A stretch of 34,770 nt of DNA, from the NCBI RefSeq assembly GCF_007483665.1, contig NZ_VIQO01000056.1, forward strand, positions 1 to 34,770, read 5' to 3'. Below are positions 28,331-34,770 of this stretch, one piece after another; position 1 is the stretch's first letter, and each line of letters begins with the position of its first letter. Both the position numbers and the translations under genes were made by a program. Source of the DNA: Catellatospora sichuanensis. GTDB lineage: Bacteria; Actinomycetota; Actinomycetes; Mycobacteriales; Micromonosporaceae. The notes under the pieces are model-generated. The model did not search any database. It saw only the letters and a program-made list of their open reading frames with translations, and was not told the origin of the DNA.

Positions 28331-28717
28331 TCAGGACTGCGCCGCGTCGGCGGCGACCATGTCACGGGCCATGTACGACCAGGCCAGACGCGCCCGGCCA
28401 CCGTTGTCGGAGATGTACGGCGTCGCCGTCATCTCGGTGAACTCCACCGGCGTGAACGGCGAACCCGCCACCGAGTTCGGCGGAACCGGCTGGTACGCCG
28501 CCGCGAGCTTGACCTTCGCGACCGTCTGCGCGCCCTTCAGCGACCGGTCACCGTCGATCACGGTCACCTCCCACAGCAGCTCCCCCGTCACCGGGTGCTT
28601 CTTCTGCGAGCCACGCTTGCCGTTCTCGAACTCGAACACCGGCTCGACATCCGAGTTCAGATACGCCCCGAACGGGAACACCTGCTCGAACCTCACCGCG
28701 ATCGGACCCTTCAGCAT
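28331..28717 (-). CDS. pra: replication/integration/excision activator (Pra type)
   Basis: A 128-aa protein of the family annotated as plasmid replication, integration and excision activator; in pSAM2 Pra turns on repSA, xis and int. Family-like sequence is MLKGPIAVRFEQVFPFG, a DxEPVFEFEN segment, GELLWEVTVIDGD, then VAKVKLAAAYQPVPP. No classical helix-turn-helix is visible, as in other members. It is the first gene of the leftward block and divergent from the GntR gene, with three operator-like sites between, the pSAM2 layout where KorSA represses pra. The start is placed at 28717, where family homology begins. Confidence 0.88.
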   Translation of the reverse strand: MLKGPIAVRFEQVFPFGAYLNSDVEPVFEFENGKRGSQKKHPVTGELLWEVTVIDGDRSLKGAQTVAKVKLAAAYQPVPPNSVAGSPFTPVEFTEMTATPYISDNGGRARLAWSYMARDMVAADAAQS

Positions 28718-28737
28718 TTCGATCACCTCTTCAGAGA

Positions 28738-28856
28738 CACGTATTACGTCTTGCGTCGACTGTAACCTCGGCTTTAGCGATACGCAAGACGTATTACGTG
28801 CCAACCGCGGTTCACTTCGCCGCCGCGAGGGCATACGCTTGGTAAGACGTACTACG
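28738..28856. promoter_or_regulatory. three KorSA-type operator sites
   Basis: Site 1 (28738-28756) and site 2 (28782-28800) are inverted copies of ACGCAAGACGTANTACGTG differing only at one base. Site 3 (28844-28856) is AAGACGTACTACG. The shared core ACGTANTACGT is itself nearly palindromic, as expected for a GntR-family dimer. Site 1 lies just upstream of pra and site 3 lies directly before the repressor ribosome binding site, so both promoters can be controlled and the repressor can regulate itself. Confidence 0.85.
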
Positions 28857-28869
28857 AGCAGGAGTTTTG

Positions 28870-29646
28870 ATGACGACGATCGAGACCTCACGGTCGCAGT
28901 ACGCGCAGATTGCCGACCTGGTACGCAGCCGCATTGCTGACGGCACCTATCCCGCCGGCGCTGTGCTGCCAAGCGAAGACCGACTTGCAGACGAGCTGAG
29001 GGTGTCGCGCCCGACCGTCAATAAAGCCCTTGTCATCCTGCGCAACACAGGCGAGATCAAGGTCCGCCGTGGGGCAGGAACCGTCGTTCGCTCCCTGCCC
29101 ACCATCCTTCGGGACGCCAAGAAGCGATACGCGGCGCGCAACGAGGGCACCGGCGCAGGCGAGGTAGAAGCCAGCCGTCATGCGTTGAAGTCCAGCACCA
29201 CGTACCGCGAGATCGGCAAGACGACCCCGCCAAGGTCTGTAGCGGAGATCCTGGGGCTAGCTGAAGGCGAGCAAGCGCTACTGCGCAGCCGTGTCCTGTA
29301 CGCCAACGGCGAGCCCATCCAAATCGCGGACTCGTACATCCCTTGGCGACTGGCCGAAGGCACTCCCGACCTGATGAGGGAGAACGCGGGTCGCGGAGGG
29401 TCCTACGGCCGACTTGCTGACGCCGGCCACCCAGTGACACGGTTCGCCGAGGACATCACCGTGCGCATGCCCACGGACGACGAACAGCGGACGTTGGAGC
29501 TTGAAACGACGCAGCCGGTGTTCGAGATCTGCCATGTCGCCTACTCGCAGGACCACCCCATCGAGGTGTGTCTACATGTGATGACGGGCCATCTCTGGAA
29601 GCTGCACTACGAATGGGACGACCCGACGCACGAGCAGGACTCTTGA
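28870..29646 (+). CDS. korSA: GntR family repressor (KorSA-like, UTRA domain)
   Basis: A 258-aa GntR/HutC regulator. The winged helix-turn-helix is at residues 10-75 (QYAQIADLVRSRIADGTYPA, PSEDRLADELRVSRPTVNKA). The UTRA effector domain is at about 100-245 with TYREIGKTTPPRSVAEILGL and LETTQPVFEICHVAYSQDHP. The pSAM2 homologue KorSA silences pra and keeps the element integrated. The ATG at 28870 (5 bp after GGAG) is preferred to the in-frame TTG at 28867. Its stop is joined to the phosphatase gene by TGATG. The effector is unknown. Confidence 0.93.
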   Translation: MTTIETSRSQYAQIADLVRSRIADGTYPAGAVLPSEDRLADELRVSRPTVNKALVILRNTGEIKVRRGAGTVVRSLPTILRDAKKRYAARNEGTGAGEVEASRHALKSSTTYREIGKTTPPRSVAEILGLAEGEQALLRSRVLYANGEPIQIADSYIPWRLAEGTPDLMRENAGRGGSYGRLADAGHPVTRFAEDITVRMPTDDEQRTLELETTQPVFEICHVAYSQDHPIEVCLHVMTGHLWKLHYEWDDPTHEQDS

Positions 29647-30491
29647 TGCTCGTTGCGATGGCGACCGAGGCGGCTCCGGGCAGGCTCGTCAACGAGGACC
29701 AGGTCTTCCATCACCGGGCGGTTGTGGGAGTCCTTGACGGGGTAACGGCCCCGGACGGCCTGGAGACCGGTTGTGTGCACGGCCCTGCTTGGTACGCGCG
29801 TCAGCTCGTGACTCACCTGAAGGGCGCCATCGACGATGCGCCTGCGGCACCGTTAACCAAGCTTCTCGGAGTCGCCATCGAACGCGTGATGCTCGATCAT
29901 CCGATGTGCGACCTCGCCAACCCCAGCACGCCCGCCGCAACCGTCTGCCTTATCCGCGACGCCGGCACAGAGCTGGAGTACCTGATCCTCTGCGATAACT
30001 CGCTCATAGTCGACACCGGGAACGAGACGGCCTTGCTCGTCGACGACCGCTTCGCCCGCGCAGTGCAGCAGATACGCAAGGACTACCTGGTCGGAGACGT
30101 GCCCATCGGCTCCGAAGCACACCAGATTCGTTTACGAGCCGCTAGTACGCGCAAGCGCGAACTCACCAACACGCCCGATGGCTACTGGATCGCGGCCGCC
30201 AACCCGGAGGCGGCCGAACACGCGGTCACCGGCCGCTTGCCTCTACGCGGGCAAGGCGCCGTACGACGGGCAGTCCTGCTCACCGACGGCGCGTCCTGCG
30301 CTGTAGACGTGTTCGGCCTGTACGACTGGACCGCGTTGCTTGACGTCGTCACTGACCGTGGACCTCAGGAACTGATCCGCCAGGTCCGGTTAGCGGAGAC
30401 CGCGGACTTCGAAGGCCACGTGCAGCCGCGCTTCAAGAGCCACGATGACGCCACCGTTGCCCTCTGCCTGTTCGACGAGGAGAACCGATGA
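29646..30491 (+). CDS. PP2C-like protein phosphatase
   Basis: A 281-aa protein with PP2C-type motifs: NED at residues 16-18 and VVGVLDGVTAPDG, with metal-ligand-like D31-G32; an ATVCLI strand; LLTDGAS at about 220, and SHDDATVALCLF near the C-terminus, whose D-D pair resembles the last PP2C metal ligands. The classical DGHGG is altered to DGVTAPDG, so activity on phosphoproteins is likely but not certain. It shares one base with the repressor stop and overlaps the Nudix start by 4 bp, forming a three-gene coupled operon. In an AICE a phosphatase would provide host-state sensing or defence-related signalling (inference). Confidence 0.8.
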   Translation: MLVAMATEAAPGRLVNEDQVFHHRAVVGVLDGVTAPDGLETGCVHGPAWYARQLVTHLKGAIDDAPAAPLTKLLGVAIERVMLDHPMCDLANPSTPAATVCLIRDAGTELEYLILCDNSLIVDTGNETALLVDDRFARAVQQIRKDYLVGDVPIGSEAHQIRLRAASTRKRELTNTPDGYWIAAANPEAAEHAVTGRLPLRGQGAVRRAVLLTDGASCAVDVFGLYDWTALLDVVTDRGPQELIRQVRLAETADFEGHVQPRFKSHDDATVALCLFDEENR

Positions 30492-30916
30492 CCGAGCTGC
30501 CGCGCCACTCTGTCAGCGTCGCCGGAGTCGTTACCGACAATCAAGGTCGGGTCCTGGTCATCCAACGTCGCGACAACGGCGCATGGCAACTGCCTGGAGG
30601 AGTGCTCGAACTCAGCGAGACCGTCGAAGACGGCATGTGCCGCGAGGTCCTAGAAGAGACGGGCCTCAGCGTGCGGCCCGTGAGGCTGACCGGCGTCTAC
30701 AAGAATATGAAGCTTGGTGTCGTCGCCCTTGTCTTTCTCGCCGAGGCGGTCGCTGGTGAGCCCGTACCGACCGACGAGTCCGCGGCAGTCGACTGGTGGA
30801 CACCCGAGCAAGTTCGTGAACGCATGGCGGAAGCGTTCGCCGTGCGCATCCTCGACGCGCTTAAAACCGGCCTTGTGCCCGCCATCCGCCAGAATGACGG
30901 AGTGACCCTCCTCTAA
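30488..30916 (+). CDS. Nudix hydrolase, candidate Pif-like immunity factor
   Basis: A 142-aa Nudix protein. The Nudix box at residues 38-60 is canonical (G38, E44, R52-E53, E56-E57, G59). It begins with HSVSVAGVVTDNQGRVLVIQ and has WQLPGGVLELSE before the box. Nudix enzymes cleave X-linked nucleoside diphosphates. In pSAM2 the Nudix protein Pif blocks redundant transfer between donors. The position in the repressor operon, expressed while the element is silent, suits such a role; that is inference. The start ATG overlaps the phosphatase stop (ATGA). It is the last gene that belongs clearly to the element. Confidence 0.9.
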   Translation: MTELPRHSVSVAGVVTDNQGRVLVIQRRDNGAWQLPGGVLELSETVEDGMCREVLEETGLSVRPVRLTGVYKNMKLGVVALVFLAEAVAGEPVPTDESAAVDWWTPEQVRERMAEAFAVRILDALKTGLVPAIRQNDGVTLL

Positions 30917-31132
30917 TGCCAGTCGGCGCTGGTACGGCCGAGACATGTAGCGCATATGAGTAGAACCAGGGCCAGCGCGTCCCCTACCCATTGTCGAGCG
31001 TCAGACCGGCTCGGCCATCGGCACCATCAGCTTGCGGTGGCTGGGATTCCGACCGACCGGGGCAGACGCGCGATCGACTGGGGAGGACAATGCCCGGGAT
31101 GTCGATCCGAGCGTTCTTCAATTCCGCGGCCC

Positions 31133-31504
31133 GTGGGGCGGGGGCTGGTGCTGCGGTCGTGGCTGCGGCCCTACCTGGCGGTCCGGCTTGCCGCGGCTTA
31201 TGCGCGGGCCGACAGCAACAACTACACCAACAGTGCCGACGCGCTTGGTGTGATGAGCGTGGTGTTCTTCGGCTGTGGCCTGCCGTCCTGCTACCTGATC
31301 GGCGTCCTTGTCGCTCGATTGAGCCGACTGCCGTGGCCTTGGCTCGTCTCCGCCGCCGGCCTGGCCGTCGGTGCGGCTCTCGGCTGGGCCGTCCGGGCCG
31401 CAGGGATCGGTTGGACGGTGCTGGCCCTAGTGTTGGCCTATGCGTCTGCCGCGGTGACCGCAGCCATGTTGGTCCCCTCCGCACGAGCATCCGTAGACAC
31501 CTGA
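31133..31504 (+). CDS. small membrane protein, start uncertain
   Basis: Coding-type third-position GC begins about 31133, where a GTG gives a 123-aa protein. About three membrane segments follow: residues 39-62 (MSVVFFGCGLPSCYLIGVLV), 72-90 (WLVSAAGLAVGAALGWAV) and 94-115 (IGWTVLALVLAYASAAVTAA). No ribosome binding site precedes the GTG. In contrast an ideal GGAGGAC followed by ATG (31090) lies in another frame, whose product MPGMSIRAFFNSAARG would need a frameshift to enter the hydrophobic frame. Either the gene starts at the GTG, or a frameshift (mutation or sequencing error in a G-rich run at 31134-31145) interrupts it. No homology is recognised. Confidence 0.5.
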   Translation: MGRGLVLRSWLRPYLAVRLAAAYARADSNNYTNSADALGVMSVVFFGCGLPSCYLIGVLVARLSRLPWPWLVSAAGLAVGAALGWAVRAAGIGWTVLALVLAYASAAVTAAMLVPSARASVDT

Positions 31505-31551
31505 CGTCTCTGGCGGACCATCCCCGTCAGGGCGCTAACGACCACCGACAC

Positions 31552-31833
31552 TCACTGCGACGGCTCAACGTTCGTTTGATCATCCGCCAGGGCCCATCGG
31601 CTCATGTGCCGATCAACAACTTCTCGCACCTGGCGGCGGAGGTACTTGTCGACATAGGCCATGTCACCCATACCCTCCGCCTCGAAGACCGCATCGGTGA
31701 AGGTGTCGACATCGCCGGGTGGTGACTCGCAGAGCCGACGGATGTCGTCCGGTGGCAGGCAAAATCCCAGCTTGATGCACAGTTCGTTCAGCAGCCGCTG
31801 AACATCGGAATCCAGATCGTCGCGATAGCCCAT
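31552..31833 (-). CDS. hypothetical protein, 93 aa
   Basis: A short acidic protein starting MGYRDDLDSDVQRLLNELC. It has helical segments at residues 5-18 and 24-34 (PPDDIRRLCESP), a loop (PGDVDTFTDAVFEAEG) and a basic helix YVDKYLRRQVREVVDRHM at about 58-75. No membrane segment or signal. The ATG at 31833 is preceded by GAGAGG with an 8-bp spacer; a GTG at 31854 seven codons upstream is the alternative. I recall similar small proteins in actinobacterial genomes but not a role. It stands alone in a gene-poor stretch. Confidence 0.6.
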   Translation of the reverse strand: MGYRDDLDSDVQRLLNELCIKLGFCLPPDDIRRLCESPPGDVDTFTDAVFEAEGMGDMAYVDKYLRRQVREVVDRHMSRWALADDQTNVEPSQ

Positions 31834-32581
31834 GAGGAGAGCCTCTCGACTCACGTCCAGGCTGCCAACCCGTAAACGCTCATGGTCACCGCGCTAGAGG
31901 GGGAACGCTGAGCGGTGCGACACGACATCAGCCTATGAGCCCACACCGACACCACCACAACGCACCGCCGACGCGAAGGCCAAGTGCCGCAACGTGTCAG
32001 CCGTTCGATCTCCCACGCCGTTTCGATCACGCCACCGACCAGCCTGCACCCCAATGCCATCGGCATGTGTCGAAACTTTCCCTACGAGGTCAAGGCGGCC
32101 GCAGGCGGCCGCGCCGGGGTCCCAGGGGCCACGGGTCGACACGCCAGCCTTCGGCGCGCGCCGACCCGGACCCCGGACCCCGGCAGCCAATCAACGGACG
32201 CCATACCTCAACAGGACAGATTGACTTTGCCGCAGGCGAAGAGTTGCCGCAGTTCAGCGCTTTGATCAATGCGGCTGGTGATCGACTGGCCGACGATGCG
32301 ACCATGGCCAGCGACGACGTGCGTCAAAGCGTGCCGGAAGTGATCAATCTGAAGTGACCGCTCAGCGAGAGGGAATGATCTTTTTGGGCAGGGCGATTAC
32401 GACGAAGAAGATCTTTTATTGTTTGATTTATGGCATTTCTTCGCGTGTCAGCCTGACTAACTGACCGCAGCTCCCGCCGCCGCCACGCCCGAACACCTGA
32501 TGTCTCCAAGTTCAAAGTCAACCCCCCAACCTCGGGCTCCGGGGAGTCGCACCCCGCCCACCGTCGACCCGGGCAGAGCCT
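31834..32581. other. gene-poor stretch without convincing CDS
   Basis: About 750 bp with several short open frames on both strands, none with both a start site and coding-type composition. The stretch includes repeated GGCGGCCGC at 32095-32110 and an AT-richer island at about 32355-32465 containing GATCTTTT twice. I see no tRNA, no repeat array and no recognisable protein. Confidence 0.5.
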
Positions 32582-32654
32582 TCATGATCTCCGGCCGTGG
32601 TCAAGGTCGTTCAGTCGTGGAGTGCTCCACCTTGACCACGGCCGGAGATCATGA
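32582..32654. repeat. 26-bp perfect inverted repeat
   Basis: The left arm at 32582-32607 begins TCATGATCTCCGG; the right arm at 32629-32654 is its exact reverse complement. The 21-base gap includes a competing small hairpin, GTGGAG/CTCCAC at 32617-32630. It could be a terminator, a transposon-derived end or a regulator of the leftward membrane gene downstream at 32715. It differs in sequence from the palindromes at 11890 and 18771. Confidence 0.85.
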
Positions 32655-32714
32655 CCACGGGGTGCGGGCCGACGGCAGACGGGGAGCTAGGGGATCGCGC
32701 TTGCTTACATAACG

Positions 32715-33353
32715 TTAGAAATTCGTTTCGATAAGCATGCTTAGAAGCTTAACCAGCAGGCCGGAGTATACGATCAACAACGCTTGAAAGGTGAGCACGT
32801 AGGATATTGTAGTTGCCCATGCGGAATTTTCGATGTCCCCACTATCTACCTTCATGGCGTCGGTCCAGCCGCTTTTTTTCAAAAGCTTGCGAATTGGATT
32901 TTGGTGAGTTGATAAATATGCATACCAATCTGCTGTAAGTAGCACGATAAACAATGCTAACGGTTGGGCAACCCGGATCAAAACCATGGAGCAGATCAGC
33001 ATGAATGCGCCGCAAGTCAAGATCACTAGATTGGCGGGCGTTTTGTTCCCTGCCCCGATAGCCACAAGCGTTACTAGAGCCCAAAACTCGAGAAATGGCA
33101 TCATAGCCAGAATGCACATCTTTGCCATGCATTGAAAGAACAGAAACGTCACGCTCAAGACATTCTTAAAGAAGTCGTCGCGGAAAAATAGCTTCCAATC
33201 GTCTGATTCTCGTGGTGCCCCAGGAGAGGCAAATAGCTTGTCCATGGCCGGGTACCATCGCGAGTCGCGAACAAGGTCAGTCGCCATCAGAAATGCAATG
33301 ACTGGGACTATCTGGGCAATTAGGCCCAGCACATTGGCATCTATGTCCTCCAT
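32715..33353 (-). CDS. AT-rich multi-pass membrane protein, unknown
   Basis: A 212-aa membrane protein beginning MEDIDANVLGLIAQIVPVIA. Base composition is far lower in GC than in any other gene here, and the codon use has many A/T-ending codons, which indicates acquisition from elsewhere. About five hydrophobic segments are seen, around residues 8-26, 65-85, 88-103, 112-146 and 180-205, with a charged cytoplasmic loop SWRYPAMDK-like region (RDSRWYPAMDKLFASPG) after the first. No known domain is recognised. The next gene on the strand is a putative modification-dependent nuclease 334 bp upstream. A phage-defence effector is possible but unproven. The start ATG has a poorly spaced ribosome binding site. 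Confidence 0.75.
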   Translation of the reverse strand: MEDIDANVLGLIAQIVPVIAFLMATDLVRDSRWYPAMDKLFASPGAPRESDDWKLFFRDDFFKNVLSVTFLFFQCMAKMCILAMMPFLEFWALVTLVAIGAGNKTPANLVILTCGAFMLICSMVLIRVAQPLALFIVLLTADWYAYLSTHQNPIRKLLKKSGWTDAMKVDSGDIENSAWATTISYVLTFQALLIVYSGLLVKLLSMLIETNF

Positions 33354-33687
33354 GCCAATAACATCAGCTTGCCCTCCGATGCCAAGGCAACATTGTGTCC
33401 GGTTCCCGACATGCCTTCGACAACCCACTCCATGAAGGTCCGGTTATCAGTATTGGGCGTCTCGTTGCTGGGCCGTCTCCAGGCCGTCGAGCGTGACGCC
33501 AGGCCGTCTCCAGGCCGTCAGACGGCGACCAACAACGACCGGCGTTGACTGACGACACGAATTTGCATAGCAGCTCAGAAGGCATGCCGGTGGCGCGACC
33601 ATGAGGGCGACGGACGAGTCGGCCTGTACGCCGGATACTGAGGCGGAGTTGGAGTCCCGGTGGCCGCCGCCAAGCGGTGGCCACGGG
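33354..33687. other. intergenic stretch with short direct repeats
   Basis: No gene is supported. An 18-bp direct repeat GGCCGTCTCCAGGCCGTC occurs at 33471-33488 and 33502-33519, and GCCGTCAGACGGC (33514-33526) is a perfect short dyad. The rest is non-coding in appearance and lies between the AT-rich membrane gene and the nuclease gene, likely including the promoter of the former. Confidence 0.6.
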
Positions 33688-34620
33688 TCAGGCGTGAGCG
33701 GGTCTGTTGGCGGGCGCCGAGACGCGCATGAACCCCAGCTGCTTGTCAGGGAAGACGCAGTCGATCTCGAAGGCGTGCAGGAGCGCGATGAGCTCGTCCG
33801 CAGGCCTTTCGGGTAGCAGAACGGTTCGCGTTACGTGCTTCACAAAGCGGCCATAGTCCAACAGCTGGCCGAGCGCCATTCGGATGTGTTGGCGCGAGAG
33901 GCTGCCTTTGGCCTCGACCAGGTCCATCGTTGTGAGGTCGAAGAGGTCGGTGTAGATCGTTACGCCCAGTCCCTCGGGCTTGATCTTCTGCCGGCAGACG
34001 GTATGACCTGCACCCTCCAACCAAGCTCGATAGCTCTGAACCAGTTTGGCCTCGCGTCGCTCGGCCTCGGTCGGCTCACTCCCAGAAGTTTGGAAGGTGT
34101 CGCCGGCATGTTCCTCCAGCGGCACCTCCTGCACCGCCGGTGCCGCGGGAACGGGCTTGGCCGGCCGGGACCGCGGGGCGGGAACATGGCCGACTGGGCT
34201 CAGCCGGAAGACGATCACCGACCGGATCTCCTTGTTGCGGTCGAGGGCGTCCGCGCGCGCCCATGGTGCGTCATCGTCGACCTCAAACGCTCCTTCGTAC
34301 TTGACGATCTTCGCCGAGGTAGAAGTCTCGCCGACCTCCGAGAAGAGGCGAAGGGTGCGGCCCTTGCGCTTGTGATGAAGCACGGCCGCGTTGCCACGGT
34401 TCATCTGCTGGTCTCCTACCTGGCCCTCGCCGGTGTAGAAGAAGAACGGTCCGTCCCAACCGTCGCTGTACCCGAAGAGCTCACCTGACTGGGTGGCGAA
34501 GAGCAATACGTCCGTCGTTCCGCTCACCGAGGTGATGCCGGATTGGGCGTTGCCGCCTCCCAAAAGCGCGTGAAGGTCCTTCCGCAGCATCTCCGTGCCT
34601 GGCTGTACAACCCAACTCAT
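33688..34620 (-). CDS. putative modification-dependent restriction endonuclease (SRA-like + PD-(D/E)XK-like)
   Basis: A 310-aa two-domain protein. Residues 1-145 contain GYSDGW (50-55), FFYTGEGQVGDQQMNRGN (60-77) and GRTLRLF, resembling the SRA-like modified-DNA recognition region of ScoMcrA-type enzymes (recalled, not searched). Residues 146-190 are a Pro/Glu-rich linker. Residues 195-290 look like a PD-(D/E)XK nuclease: YRAWLEGAGHTV, then D225/D228, and E236-x-K238 (DLVEAKGS), followed by GQLLDYGRFV. Together this suggests a type IV-like enzyme that cleaves methylated or otherwise modified foreign DNA. The start at MSWVVQPGTE is preferred; an ATG at 34656 is possible. It is alone, without methylase or partner genes in view. 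Confidence 0.75.
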   Translation of the reverse strand: MSWVVQPGTEMLRKDLHALLGGGNAQSGITSVSGTTDVLLFATQSGELFGYSDGWDGPFFFYTGEGQVGDQQMNRGNAAVLHHKRKGRTLRLFSEVGETSTSAKIVKYEGAFEVDDDAPWARADALDRNKEIRSVIVFRLSPVGHVPAPRSRPAKPVPAAPAVQEVPLEEHAGDTFQTSGSEPTEAERREAKLVQSYRAWLEGAGHTVCRQKIKPEGLGVTIYTDLFDLTTMDLVEAKGSLSRQHIRMALGQLLDYGRFVKHVTRTVLLPERPADELIALLHAFEIDCVFPDKQLGFMRVSAPANRPAHA

Positions 34621-34770
34621 GCCGGCACAGTACGGCCCCTGTGTGTTGAGCGTCATTCGCTGTGAGCATGTGGCGTAGGCCTGCGTCGTTGCTGGTGAGC
34701 GGGATCTTGAGAGCAGCCCGGAGGGTTGCTCTTCTTCGTGTGCGACGCCAACGTGAGCACGTAGGAACTG
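34621..34770. other. window end, no supported gene
   Basis: An ATG at 34668 on the plus strand opens a frame to the window edge, but only about 34 codons are visible and no coding signal is clear. It is noted only as an open frame that continues outside the window. Confidence 0.4.

Larger units (their letters stand above)
21751..30916. mobile_element. pSAM2-like AICE (minimal supported extent)
   Basis: An element beside tRNA-Thr with the full AICE gene set: int, xis, repSA, spdB-like, traSA and pra leftward, and korSA-type repressor with PP2C-like and Nudix genes rightward. AICEs integrate by tyrosine recombinase into tRNA 3' ends, replicate by rolling circle after excision, and transfer double-stranded DNA using one FtsK-like protein. 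All core genes appear intact, so the element may be functional. I could not see a second copy of the tRNA 3' segment, so the right end is given as the end of the last recognisable AICE gene. The true end could be further right, possibly beyond the window. Confidence 0.85.

Noticed and set aside
31935..32357. 140-codon plus-strand ORF
   Set aside because: Low-complexity His/Pro/Arg-rich product with no ribosome binding site and no coding-type third-position bias.
32324..32521. 65-codon minus-strand ORF in the AT-richer island
   Set aside because: No ribosome binding site or homology that I recognise; composition is mixed. It cannot be excluded but is not supported.
33471..33526. CRISPR array
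   Set aside because: Only two repeat copies with a 13-bp gap and no cas genes.
34069..34077. GGTCGGCTC as a candidate attR
   Set aside because: Only 9 bp match the tRNA 3' end and it lies inside the nuclease coding region.
34668..34770. Partial gene at the right edge
   Set aside because: Only about 34 codons are visible and no signal supports coding.

Overview
This window is very GC-rich actinobacterial DNA. I place it, by inference only, in or near the Micromonosporaceae. The grounds are the high GC, the frequent GTG starts, the actinobacterial-type CysS and RlmB, an MsiK/UgpC-type sugar ABC ATPase, and a pSAM2-like actinomycete integrative and conjugative element (AICE).

Region 1 (1-21,780) looks like chromosomal backbone. 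It opens with the 3' end of a 5S rRNA gene and two tandem terminators, so an rRNA operon ends here. Next come an unknown small protein, a membrane-anchored beta-propeller protein, and a leftward group: 4-hydroxyphenylpyruvate dioxygenase, two RDD membrane proteins and a HisC/Pat-type aminotransferase. A rightward group follows: ECF sigma factor, membrane-anchored partner, Lrp/AsnC regulator, second beta-propeller protein and class I fumarase. Then come an AbiEi-like/DUF559-like putative nuclease gene bracketed by two inverted copies of an 80-bp palindromic element, a compact cluster of five DnaA-box-like nonamers, an IclR regulator, two tandem HAD hydrolases, a membrane protein, cysS and rlmB. 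Class II fumarase and the sugar ABC ATPase are on the other strand. A tRNA-Thr(TGT) closes the region.

Region 2 (about 21,750-30,916) is an AICE beside the tRNA-Thr gene. One leftward block carries pra, an unknown ORF, traSA (FtsK-like DNA translocase), spdB-like, a P-loop kinase, repSA (rolling-circle initiator), xis and int. A divergent rightward operon carries a GntR/KorSA-type repressor, a PP2C-like phosphatase and a Nudix protein resembling the pSAM2 immunity factor Pif. Three copies of an AAGACGTANTACG-type site lie in the pra/korSA intergenic region and are the likely KorSA operators. By analogy with pSAM2, KorSA would silence pra, and Pra would switch on rep-xis-int and transfer.

Region 3 (30,917-34,770) is sparse accessory DNA. 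It holds a small membrane protein with an uncertain start, a short unknown protein, about 880 bp without a convincing gene but with a 26-bp perfect inverted repeat, a strikingly AT-rich membrane protein, and a probable modification-dependent nuclease (SRA-like N-terminus, PD-(D/E)XK-like C-terminus). I could not find a second copy of the tRNA 3' end, so the right end of the AICE is undefined and may lie outside the window.
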